Of a stretch of DNA of 6,659 nucleotides, positions 1 through 6,659 are shown piece by piece. The DNA lies in assembly GCA_913046805.1 (NCBI GenBank), contig CAJWTA010000061.1, forward strand, positions 1-6,659. Direction: 5' to 3'. The notes under the pieces are model-generated. The model was given only the letters and a program-made list of their open reading frames with translations, had not been told where the DNA came from and made no database searches. Each line of letters opens with the position of its first letter. Within the stretch, counting starts at the first letter, position 1. The DNA is from an uncultured Fidelibacterota bacterium. Its GTDB lineage: Bacteria; Marinisomatota; Marinisomatia; Marinisomatales; TCS55. A program made the translations under genes and the position numbers.

Positions 1-42
1 AATAAAGAATTATGGGAATGGCTTTATAGTCAAAGGAGATAA
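1..42 (+). CDS. C-terminal end of an upstream gene (partial), possibly an alpha/beta hydrolase
   Basis: Only the last 13 codons are visible, read in frame 1 and ending in TAA at 40-42. The peptide is NKELWEWLYSQRR. An aromatic/leucine-rich helix ending in 'WL.SQ.R' is typical of the C-terminus of esterase or 'predicted peptidase' alpha/beta hydrolases (phospholipase/carboxylesterase type), but 13 residues are too few to prove this. The stop lies one base before the ATG of the following reductase gene. The reductase's Shine-Dalgarno sequence falls inside these last codons, which supports a real co-transcribed gene end rather than a chance reading frame. The rest of the gene lies left of the window. 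Confidence 0.5.
   Translation, partial: NKELWEWLYSQRR
32..39 (+). promoter_or_regulatory. Shine-Dalgarno sequence of the reductase gene
   Basis: AAAGGAGA lies four bases before the ATG at 44 and is a near-perfect match to the anti-Shine-Dalgarno sequence. It decides the start: the reading frame is open further left to the window edge, but no other start there has such a site. The nucleotide-binding motif also begins only a few residues after this Met. Confidence 0.85.
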
Positions 43-43
43 A

Positions 44-1048
44 ATGGAAAAGGTATTGGTTACCGGTGGGTCAGGTTATATTGGACTGCATTGTATTTCT
101 GAACTTTTAAAGGAGGGGTATGCTGTTCGCACTTCCTTGAGATCAATGGATAGGAAAAAAGAAATTACAGATGCGCTTTCTGGCTTAATAAAGAACGATG
201 AAAGCTTAGAATTTTGTAAGCTTGATTTAATGAAAGACGATGGATGGGATGAAGCGGTCAGAGGATGTGATTATGTATTACATGTAGCATCGCCAGTGTA
301 TGAAAAAAACATGAAAGACGAAAATTCATTCATTGATCCAGCAAAGCAAGGCCTTATTCGTGCTTTAAAACCCGCAATTAAATATAAAATAAAGCGTTTT
401 GTTATGACATCATCTATTGCTGCAATTACCCAGGGTCATGAAGATTTAGAGATCGATGAAAAATCATGGTCCATTATTGAAAAAGATACCCTTCCCTATA
501 TAAAAAGCAAGACATACGCTGAAAAAGCGATGTGGAGTTATATGGACGAAATTGAAGAAACTAACAAAATCGAAGTATGTACAATTAATCCCTCTTTTGT
601 TTTTGGGCCATCTTTATCTTACGATATGGGTGCTTCAAATTTGTTGATTCGGTCACTTTTAGTCGGCAAGCTTCCCGCATTAGCTAAAATTCAATTCAAT
701 GTCGTGAATGTGGTTGATGTAGCAAAAGCGCATATACTAGCATTGAAGTCAGATCGTGCGGCTGGTCAAAGATTTATAGTCTCTGAAAAAGTCTTGTGGC
801 TCTCAGATATTGCAAACATTTTAAAAAATAATGGATTTAAAAAAGTGCCGTCAATCGTAGTTCCAAATTTTTTAATTGGATTTCTTTCATTTTTTCTAAA
901 AGATATAGCTCTATTTAAAAATAGGTTGGGTAAAAGTCAAATTACTAAAGCTGACAATGCAAAAAAAAGACTAGGCTGGAAACCCAATCATGTTGAGAGG
1001 GCGATTATTGATACTGCAAAAAAATATAAAACTACTAGAGATATTTAA
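44..1048 (+). CDS. NAD(P)-dependent extended SDR, dihydroflavonol-4-reductase/aldehyde reductase-like
   Basis: This 334-residue cytoplasmic oxidoreductase has the normal length for extended short-chain dehydrogenases. The N-terminal Rossmann strand and glycine motif GGSGYIG are at residues 8-14. Arg30 and Arg33, just after the second strand, suggest a preference for NADPH. The 'LD' acidic site is at 60-61. Ser124 (in TSS), Tyr152 and Lys156 (YIKSK) form the expected catalytic set. NPSFVFGP at 182-189 and VDVAKAH at 224-230 are further family landmarks. The C-terminal part, from VPNFL (273-277) through LGK (295-297) to LGWKP (310-314), matches the pattern of the DFR/cinnamoyl-CoA-reductase/aldehyde-reductase subfamily. 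Such enzymes reduce a carbonyl group on a small molecule, but the substrate cannot be read from sequence. The hydrophobic stretch around 270-290 is usual for this subfamily and is not taken as a membrane anchor. The gene follows another gene's stop by one base, so it is likely co-transcribed and translationally coupled. Confidence 0.93.
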   Translation: MEKVLVTGGSGYIGLHCISELLKEGYAVRTSLRSMDRKKEITDALSGLIKNDESLEFCKLDLMKDDGWDEAVRGCDYVLHVASPVYEKNMKDENSFIDPAKQGLIRALKPAIKYKIKRFVMTSSIAAITQGHEDLEIDEKSWSIIEKDTLPYIKSKTYAEKAMWSYMDEIEETNKIEVCTINPSFVFGPSLSYDMGASNLLIRSLLVGKLPALAKIQFNVVNVVDVAKAHILALKSDRAAGQRFIVSEKVLWLSDIANILKNNGFKKVPSIVVPNFLIGFLSFFLKDIALFKNRLGKSQITKADNAKKRLGWKPNHVERAIIDTAKKYKTTRDI

Positions 1049-1061
1049 TAGTACATAATAG

Positions 1062-1095
1062 ACGCAAATGAAAACTATGTTTTGCGTTCTTTTTT
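1062..1095 (+). terminator. Intrinsic terminator of the reductase transcript
   Basis: ACGCAAA (1062-1068) pairs perfectly with TTTGCGT (1081-1087) around a 12-base loop and is followed by a T-rich run, TCTTTTTT (1088-1095). It starts 13 bases after the reductase stop, in the right place and orientation. The stem is short, with three G-C pairs. On the minus strand the bases after the hairpin contain no T-run, so it should work in one direction only. Its loop, 3' arm and T-run overlap the last codons of the converging gene. Confidence 0.72.
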
Positions 1096-2325
1096 CCTTG
1101 CAGCTGGAAAAAGAATATTGTTTAAGATCAATCGATAGCCTGGCGAATTTCTATGCAAAGAAAGATCGGTTTGTGGGTCACCAACATAATGTTGGTAGTC
1201 TTCTGGGTCATGGCCACCCAAAAAAGTGAATGTGCCCTGACCGATATTTCCATGTAAGTACTTTACCTGCGGGGTGGTTTCATCTTCACCTAAGATAAGA
1301 ACATGTTTTTTAATTTTTTCACGATCAAATCCTGTGGTTTGCCCCATGAATCCCTTAATGACCCCCACATGATTCTGCGTTAGCATTGTGGGAACGGGAT
1401 CGTATTTAGCAGAAAATTCAAACAATGAAAAATAATCAGCCTCTGCTCCTCTAACCACTACATTGTTACTTGGAGGATAGTCTATGTCTGAATATTCATA
1501 TACCATTGGATCTGTTATGATATCAAAATTATAAAATGCCAAGGAATTGTTATAGTTGATCTTATTGTTTGAATCTTTATCCACAGGTGTACCATCGTAA
1601 ACTGGATGCGCAACATCTAAACCAAGAGTTGCGAGTGCAATATCAAAAGAATCCGTAGCAGAACACATAGCAAATAAAAACCCGCCATTGGACACATAGT
1701 CCTTAATGATTTGAGCTAGCGCCTTTTTTTGTTCAGGTACTGAATTAAATCCAAGTGTAGCCGCTAGGGACTCAAACTGCTTTTTCTGTTCTACATACCA
1801 TGATGCAGTATGATAGTTTTTATAAAATTTTCCATATTGTCCCGTAAAGTCTTCATGATGCAGGTGTAGCCAATCATATTTTGATAATTCTCCATTAAAA
1901 ACTTCTTCATCCCATAATGTTTCATAGGGGACTTCGGCATAAGTTAAGGCGAGAGTAACTGCATCGTCCCATGGCTGTTTATTGGGAGGGGTATAGATTG
2001 CTATTTTTGGAGTTTTTTCTAAAAGGACTATATCCATATTATTGGTAGAAATATCGTTATATATGGACAGCATCTTATCGGTTGCAATAAGTTCGTAGCT
2101 CACCCCTCTCAATCGACATTCTTGTTCAATTTTTTGATAATAGTCTACAATAAATGATCCCCCTCTAAAGTTTAATACCCATTCTACATTTATTTGTTCA
2201 CCAACAATCCAGAATGCAGCTCCGTAAGCTTTAAGGTGGTCTTTTTGATTTGCATCCATGGGAATTAATATTTTCTGGGAAAAACAAAATGGTAGTAAGA
2301 GCATGCACGCAATAATTTTTCTCAT
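1075..2325 (-). CDS. Exported 'asparagine synthetase B-like' protein with amidotransferase-like fold; function unknown
   Basis: This 416-residue protein resembles a family often named 'asparagine synthetase B' in Bacteroidota and relatives. Recognition is from memory of the conserved ILIPMDANQKDHLKAYG (20-36), LNFRGGSF (51-58), KQPWDDAV (116-123) and HHEDFTGQYGKF (156-167) segments. It lacks the N-terminal catalytic Cys and the SGGxDS pyrophosphate loop of true asparagine synthetases. A short signal peptide (about 1-17, ending FCFSQ) predicts export. Cys14 is not in a good lipobox, so a lipoprotein is unlikely. From about residue 107 the order of strand KIAIYT, strand YDWLHLHH, GGFLFAMCSATDS (214-226) and GQGTFTFLGGHDPE (362-375) resembles class I glutamine-amidotransferase/ThuA-like folds, giving a candidate Cys221/His372/Glu375 triad (inference). 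The reading frame is open 19 codons further upstream, but that extension would overlap the TPR gene and put the signal peptide inside the protein. The Met used here has a good ribosome-binding site. Confidence 0.88.
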   Translation of the reverse strand: MRKIIACMLLLPFCFSQKILIPMDANQKDHLKAYGAAFWIVGEQINVEWVLNFRGGSFIVDYYQKIEQECRLRGVSYELIATDKMLSIYNDISTNNMDIVLLEKTPKIAIYTPPNKQPWDDAVTLALTYAEVPYETLWDEEVFNGELSKYDWLHLHHEDFTGQYGKFYKNYHTASWYVEQKKQFESLAATLGFNSVPEQKKALAQIIKDYVSNGGFLFAMCSATDSFDIALATLGLDVAHPVYDGTPVDKDSNNKINYNNSLAFYNFDIITDPMVYEYSDIDYPPSNNVVVRGAEADYFSLFEFSAKYDPVPTMLTQNHVGVIKGFMGQTTGFDREKIKKHVLILGEDETTPQVKYLHGNIGQGTFTFLGGHDPEDYQHYVGDPQTDLSLHRNSPGYRLILNNILFPAARKKERKT

Positions 2326-2326
2326 A

Positions 2327-4195
2327 TTAACTCTCCCTATTCTTTGATATTTTTCGTAGATGTAAACGAACTGGGTCAGCAAGAAGAGAGCCAGAACATT
2401 CTGCTAATACTCTATAATAATACCTCAAAGCATTATCAGTGTTTTTTAAATAGCTTTCTTCAACTTCTGCAGCTAACGTAAGACCCACATCTTTTAGGTT
2501 GGTGTCTTCCATTGCAAGGGCATAAATAATTGACTTTTCGAATTGCATTAAATCAATTGATAGCAGGGCCATTCGTAATGTTGTAATTGGATATATCATG
2601 GAATCGGAATGATTTATTCTTATACTTTCTAAAACTTTAATTGCCTCTTTAAGTTTGTATTCATTGATTAAGCTTTCTGCTTTAAAGAACGCCTTAAAAG
2701 CGATCTTATCATCTTTTGTTCCATCTGCATAATAATTTTTAATCAGGTCGTGAATTTCAAAAATATCATTAAAATATTTATTGCTCGTATCGATCGATAA
2801 AATAATTTGATCGAGGAATGTCATAGCAGAGTCAATTTCAAGACCATAGAGAAGACTGTTTAAGTAGCCTATAGTTTGATCATTTAAATTTTCGTTTTGG
2901 TTCGGATGAAAATAAATTTTAGCTTCTTTATATTTACCATCATATATCAAAAGTTTACCGATATCAGAAAATATTAAATTTTTTAATTCTGTATCCGGAT
3001 TGGATTTTAATGCTGTTTCATAAGAGGACTTTGCTCCTTCAAAATCTCGCATTATTCTTGACTGAATTTGCGCCAATCTATAATGAACAGTAGCTGTAGT
3101 TCTGGTATTTGGGAGTAATGCCAATAAAGATTGATAGTGCTCTATACTGTTTGCTAGAGGAGCATTATTTACATCTGGTGACTGGATAAATTGGTTATTG
3201 AAAACACTATTTTCAGGAAACCATTTTACAAATTTTAGATCTGACTGTCTTTTGATAATTTGATTTTCATAGGAGCTTCCGAGTCCCAAAAGTATTCTGC
3301 CAATGACACCAGGATCAGATTGGCTTAGATTTTCAAGCATAAAGTGGTAGGATTGTATTGATAAATCAAATTGACCCTCTTTTCGAAGATTATCTGCAAA
3401 TACTAACCATTTATTTATATTCTCTTTGTTTTGAAAGTCTAATAGCTTGTACTCTTCGTATGCTTCAGTAAAATTACCAATTTTATAATAAAACCCCCCT
3501 AATACCTCTCTTACAAATGGGTTTATTTCTAAATTTGCATTTAGCGTTGAATCAATAATTGAATGCGAGGTTGTATCGTCGCTCATAATCAATATCCTAT
3601 CGGTTGCATAGCGAAGATACTGTTTCTGATGGCGAATTAGGAGCATTAGCTCTTCGAGCGACCTTCCAAAGGCTTGTCTAGATTGATAGTAGTTTGCAAT
3701 CTCAATAGCCAAAAAATACGGCTCATTGAATTCTTCCCTTCCTTTACTAGCTAATAGTTCCATTGAATTGGTTTGACCAAATTTGATGTAAGTATGAAAA
3801 AGCAGTCGATACATGGTTTTATTAGATAGATTATTTCTACTAAAATCATCCCAAATTTCATTGGCTTTAGTTCTTTTCTGATTTTTAAAATAAAATTCTC
3901 CGAGGGAGAGCATCGATTGGTAATCTGTTGGGTTATTTTTTAACCAACCTTCAATCAATTGAATTCCGGATTCTAGATCATTATTTTTACTGTAAATATT
4001 TCTTAATTGAAAAAATGATGGTTGGTGTGTTGGTTCGCTATTAAGAATGTTCTTATAAATTTTTTCTGCGTTTAGAATATCTCCTGAACGCTCCATGCGC
4101 ATTGCTTGTAAAAATAACGATTGGCTTTCTATTCCAACATTTCTTTGTGCAAATATCAAGTTGATGAGGGAGAATATTATTAAAAAATTGCGCAT
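2327..4195 (-). CDS. Exported TPR-repeat protein
   Basis: This 622-residue protein starts with a clear signal peptide, MRNFLIIFSLINLIFAQ, with likely cleavage near residue 16 or 17. The rest is almost wholly helical repeats. Recognisable tetratricopeptide units lie at about 25-58 (AMRMERSGDILNAEKIYKNIL), 59-91, 93-125, 229-256, 263-295, 368-400 (HYRLAQIQSRIMRDFEGAKSS), 499-528 and 570-605. The region from about 310 to 345 (KWFPENSVFNN) looks non-repetitive and may be a loop or insert. There are no catalytic motifs, so a scaffold or protein-binding role in the periplasm or at the outer membrane is inferred. It lies between a DUF4175-like gene (7-base gap) and an AsnB-like gene (1-base gap). 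No Shine-Dalgarno sequence is visible before its ATG, so translation probably depends on ribosomes finishing the upstream gene. I do not recognise a specific named family beyond TPR. Confidence 0.88.
   Translation of the reverse strand: MRNFLIIFSLINLIFAQRNVGIESQSLFLQAMRMERSGDILNAEKIYKNILNSEPTHQPSFFQLRNIYSKNNDLESGIQLIEGWLKNNPTDYQSMLSLGEFYFKNQKRTKANEIWDDFSRNNLSNKTMYRLLFHTYIKFGQTNSMELLASKGREEFNEPYFLAIEIANYYQSRQAFGRSLEELMLLIRHQKQYLRYATDRILIMSDDTTSHSIIDSTLNANLEINPFVREVLGGFYYKIGNFTEAYEEYKLLDFQNKENINKWLVFADNLRKEGQFDLSIQSYHFMLENLSQSDPGVIGRILLGLGSSYENQIIKRQSDLKFVKWFPENSVFNNQFIQSPDVNNAPLANSIEHYQSLLALLPNTRTTATVHYRLAQIQSRIMRDFEGAKSSYETALKSNPDTELKNLIFSDIGKLLIYDGKYKEAKIYFHPNQNENLNDQTIGYLNSLLYGLEIDSAMTFLDQIILSIDTSNKYFNDIFEIHDLIKNYYADGTKDDKIAFKAFFKAESLINEYKLKEAIKVLESIRINHSDSMIYPITTLRMALLSIDLMQFEKSIIYALAMEDTNLKDVGLTLAAEVEESYLKNTDNALRYYYRVLAECSGSLLADPVRLHLRKISKNRES
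2331..2338 (-). promoter_or_regulatory. Shine-Dalgarno sequence of the AsnB-like gene
   Basis: Read on the minus strand, AGGGAGAG precedes the ATG at 2325-2323 by five bases. It lies within the last codons of the TPR gene, whose stop (2329-2327) is one base before the ATG. This site fixes the start at 2325 rather than at the in-frame ATG at 2382 and fits coupled translation of the two genes. Confidence 0.8.
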
Positions 4196-4202
4196 ATCAA
4201 AA

Positions 4203-6659
4203 TTAAAATTGACTTAATGTATCAGAATCTGAAATTGCTTCTAAGCTGTTCAGGGAGTTAAAATATTTTTGAATCATACGTTGGTATTCTTTTGAAAACC
4301 CAGCACTCAATGCTTGGTCCATCGCTTCCATGATTATGGATTTCCGCTGTCCCAAATCACTTGGAAGACCTAAGGGTGCAGTGCTTGAAATTTGAGATGC
4401 TGTTTTTGATTTTCTCTCATCCTCAAATCCTCTTTGAGTCATGGATTTTTGGCTATTCAACATTCTGCTTAATATTTTTTGTTGTCTATTGCTTGTGTTC
4501 CTATCAAAATTATTCTTGGCAATTTCATCAATCACTTTATCGATTTCAGATGCGATCCCATTTAAATCACCCAACCCTTGTTTGCCCGATTGGTTCATTT
4601 CGTTCATCATTTGTTTTAAGGAGTTTTGAATGTCGCGTTGTTGGCTAAGCATTCTACTCATCATTGATCCTTTAAGCGAGGAAGCCATCTGACCAAGCGC
4701 AAGTTGCATACCCTGATCATTGACACTTTTTTGCATTGCTGACATATTTTTCATTTGCTTTAAAAACTCTTCATACCCTGATGCAGTACCTCCATCATTC
4801 ATTTTATTTATCGTTTGGATTATTAATTTTGCATTTTTGTTTAACGCTGCCATAGCTTGTTCCTGATTGCTTAACGATCCTTTGGCATCTCTTTCAGCAA
4901 GTTTTGTTTTAGATGTGCTCATTTGCGCATTAGCCACTCCTAAAGATTTACCCATTTCAGGGGTCACTAGAAATGTTTCTTTTGAAAGGTTCATGGTCTT
5001 ATTCATGGTTTTAAAGAGCTGATCTTGTAATAGTTGTTGATTGGAAGCCAGATCATTTTTTCTTGGGGAATTTGAAGGAATGTCTTTTGCTTCATTTTTT
5101 AAAAGTTCTTGAGATTTAGAAATGGAAAGTACATCGCGTAAAATAACTCGGAATTTCTTAGCCATTTCTCTTGTCGATTGTTTTTGAAAATTAGAAAATA
5201 TCTGATTCATGGATGATTCCATTGACTGCATAGATTGCATACCTGAGTAGCTTGCATCCATTGCTTCATAAGGTTTTCTATTATCAAGACTGTTTGTTGT
5301 TTTTTTGAGATGATCTTTTGCTGACTTAACACTACCACTTTCAGAAAGACCTTCAAGTTCCTGAGCGGTTTTTCTGCTTACTTTTTTTATATCATTTATA
5401 GCGTTTTTCATTTCTTTAATTATATCATTAAGTTCTTTTTCGGTGATTTTCTGCTCCTGAGCTAGTCTTTTAAATACAGAGGAATCCGTTTGTTTGTTTA
5501 TCGATCGTATTTGTTGATCTAGATTGTCTTGGTTCTTTACTAGTTGTTCCACGCGCTTTCTTATTTCGTCTACTTTTTGTTCAGCTTTGATTCGTTGAAA
5601 TATATCAAGAAATCTGTCTAGCTCTTTTTCGATATTATCCATATTATTTGAAATATTTTCAAGGGCGCTGATCATCTCTTCAACGTCTAATTTTTCTAAT
5701 GCTTCTTTCATAGCATCCATATTTTGGAACATTTCAGGAGGAAAAATCTCCTCAACAAGCTTTTGCAGTTCTTTGAATTTATTTGATATCCCTTCTGAAA
5801 ATAGATCGTGTTTTTCACTTTGATTGTTTAGGGAATTAAGCTTCTCATTGAGTTTTTGAAAATTAGAGATTTGATTTTCTATTTCTTTTAATGATTCTTT
5901 TGTTTTTTGTTGCTGTTCCCAGCTAGGATCATCGGTTTTTAAAAGATCTAATCTCGCCTCTTTAATTTTTTCTTTTATTTTTTTTAGAGAGGACAATCCT
6001 TTTTCTGCATCCATTATGATTTCATCTTCACTATTTTCAAACGACGCAAAGAGATCATTCAATGACGGGATTCTGGCAATAAAAGTACTTGAGACTTCTT
6101 TTTTTGGGCCCAACAGTGGATCATTATCATATAGTTCAAAATGAAAATGAATTTCATCATCCGGCATAAGCCCCAAGTCCCCAATAGACCACGCTGTTGA
6201 GATCTCCTGTTGATTTTTTACATTATCAGGTATTGGGATATTGAACATAGAAATCTTTGGTTCTGCATCTATGTAATCTGGTCTGTGAATTTCATAAGCA
6301 ACTTGAAGTTTTGAAAAACCAAAATCATCTTCAATATTTATCCTGATCGAGATCGTTTGATCGCCGCCAAGCTCAATGATTGGCGCTGGCTTTAAGATGG
6401 ACATTCTAGGGTATAAATCTGGTATGGTTTTAAGATGGAAGGGTATTGGATTTCGATTTGTTATTCCTCTTTCATCTTGAAGACTGATGAAAAATTTACC
6501 TTCTTGCTCCATATTAAATTTGAAGCTTGCTTTATCATTATTGATTGACATTTTATATTTATTCTCATCAAGAATGAGCGATGCTTTATCAAGTTTTTTA
6601 TTTGAACGCAAGGCAACAGAGATCTCAGAGCCTAAGATTGCTTGTATTTCAGTTTGATT
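4203..6659 (-). CDS. DUF4175-like coiled-coil protein, N-terminus cut by window edge
   Basis: A total of 818 residues are visible. The frame is open through the right edge and begins NQTEIQAILGSEISVAL, which reads like the middle of a beta-sandwich domain. The first possible start inside the window is a TTG at 6611, within that domain, so the gene almost certainly begins outside. Numbering from the edge: a beta-rich domain covers about 1-80; a second one about 85-200 carries DDFGFSKLQVAY (111-122), YDNDPLLGPK (177-186) and RIPSLNDLF (196-204). These match my memory of DUF4175 proteins. A long charged coiled coil follows at about 215-440. Next comes a Met/Gln/Ser/Asn-rich helical part with QQKILSRMLNSQKSM (726-740), then a terminal YQRMIQKYFNSL (792-803). 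There is no Cys in the visible part. Family members usually have membrane helices at the N-terminus and about 1,000 or more residues, so a membrane-anchored protein with a large exported part is inferred. The function is unknown. Confidence 0.83.
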   Translation of the reverse strand, partial: NQTEIQAILGSEISVALRSNKKLDKASLILDENKYKMSINNDKASFKFNMEQEGKFFISLQDERGITNRNPIPFHLKTIPDLYPRMSILKPAPIIELGGDQTISIRINIEDDFGFSKLQVAYEIHRPDYIDAEPKISMFNIPIPDNVKNQQEISTAWSIGDLGLMPDDEIHFHFELYDNDPLLGPKKEVSSTFIARIPSLNDLFASFENSEDEIIMDAEKGLSSLKKIKEKIKEARLDLLKTDDPSWEQQQKTKESLKEIENQISNFQKLNEKLNSLNNQSEKHDLFSEGISNKFKELQKLVEEIFPPEMFQNMDAMKEALEKLDVEEMISALENISNNMDNIEKELDRFLDIFQRIKAEQKVDEIRKRVEQLVKNQDNLDQQIRSINKQTDSSVFKRLAQEQKITEKELNDIIKEMKNAINDIKKVSRKTAQELEGLSESGSVKSAKDHLKKTTNSLDNRKPYEAMDASYSGMQSMQSMESSMNQIFSNFQKQSTREMAKKFRVILRDVLSISKSQELLKNEAKDIPSNSPRKNDLASNQQLLQDQLFKTMNKTMNLSKETFLVTPEMGKSLGVANAQMSTSKTKLAERDAKGSLSNQEQAMAALNKNAKLIIQTINKMNDGGTASGYEEFLKQMKNMSAMQKSVNDQGMQLALGQMASSLKGSMMSRMLSQQRDIQNSLKQMMNEMNQSGKQGLGDLNGIASEIDKVIDEIAKNNFDRNTSNRQQKILSRMLNSQKSMTQRGFEDERKSKTASQISSTAPLGLPSDLGQRKSIIMEAMDQALSAGFSKEYQRMIQKYFNSLNSLEAISDSDTLSQF

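Noticed and set aside
802..916. Possible membrane anchor in the reductase (VVPNFLIGFLSFFL)
   Set aside because: A hydrophobic, Pro-containing stretch at this position is normal in the soluble DFR/aldehyde-reductase subfamily and helps form the substrate pocket.
2275..2325. Lipoprotein signal in the AsnB-like protein (LPFC)
   Set aside because: The residues before Cys14 (Pro and Phe) do not fit the lipobox consensus. An ordinary signal peptide fits better.
2326..2382. A longer version of the AsnB-like gene starting at the ATG at 2382
   Set aside because: It would overlap the TPR gene by 56 bases and place the signal peptide internally. The ATG at 2325 has a good Shine-Dalgarno site.
4361..4648. 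Open plus-strand reading frames here, including a hydrophobic one at 4441-4629
   Set aside because: They lie antisense within the DUF4175-like gene. The hydrophobic look comes from reverse-complementing Lys/Asn/Gln-rich codons, and no ribosome-binding site is evident.
5208..5261. Short tandem-like repeat encoding MQSMQSMES
   Set aside because: It is only about three imperfect 9-base units inside a coding region, explained by the Met/Gln/Ser-rich helix and not by a mobile or regulatory repeat.
6609..6611. TTG as the start codon of the DUF4175-like gene
   Set aside because: It lies inside a beta-sandwich-like domain, and the frame continues open with family-like sequence to the window edge, so the gene is truncated by the window.

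Overview
The window comes from an AT-rich bacterial genome. It holds four substantial genes plus a scrap of a fifth, tightly packed, with no RNA genes, mobile elements, CRISPR arrays or long non-coding stretches. The gene content suggests the FCB superphylum: Bacteroidota and relatives, or a marine lineage such as Marinimicrobia (SAR406/Neomarinimicrobiota). The main reasons are the secreted 'asparagine synthetase B-like' protein, the DUF4175-type coiled-coil protein, and short signal peptides ending in -FAQ or -FSQ. This lineage call is inferred from family distribution as I remember it, not from any marker gene.

Left part (1-1048, plus strand). The last 13 codons of an upstream gene end one base before the start of a complete gene for an extended short-chain dehydrogenase/reductase of the dihydroflavonol-4-reductase/aldehyde-reductase type. 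A strong Shine-Dalgarno sequence lies in front of it. The two probably belong to one transcript, which ends at an intrinsic terminator at 1062-1095.

Right part (1075-6659, minus strand). Three genes are read in the same direction with gaps of only 7 and 1 bases, so they almost certainly form one operon whose promoter lies beyond the right edge. In transcription order they are: a DUF4175-like protein cut by the window edge, with beta-rich domains, a long coiled coil and a Met/Gln-rich, Cys-free C-terminal half; an exported TPR-repeat protein; and an exported protein of the family databases often call 'asparagine synthetase B'. The last has none of the asparagine synthetase motifs. It instead looks like a glutamine-amidotransferase-like fold with a candidate Cys221/His372/Glu375 triad.

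The two transcription units converge at 1049-1074. The terminator of the left unit reaches into the last codons of the right unit. The most interesting part is the minus-strand cassette: all three products appear to act in or at the envelope, none has an obvious characterised function, and the usual name of the last one is probably wrong.
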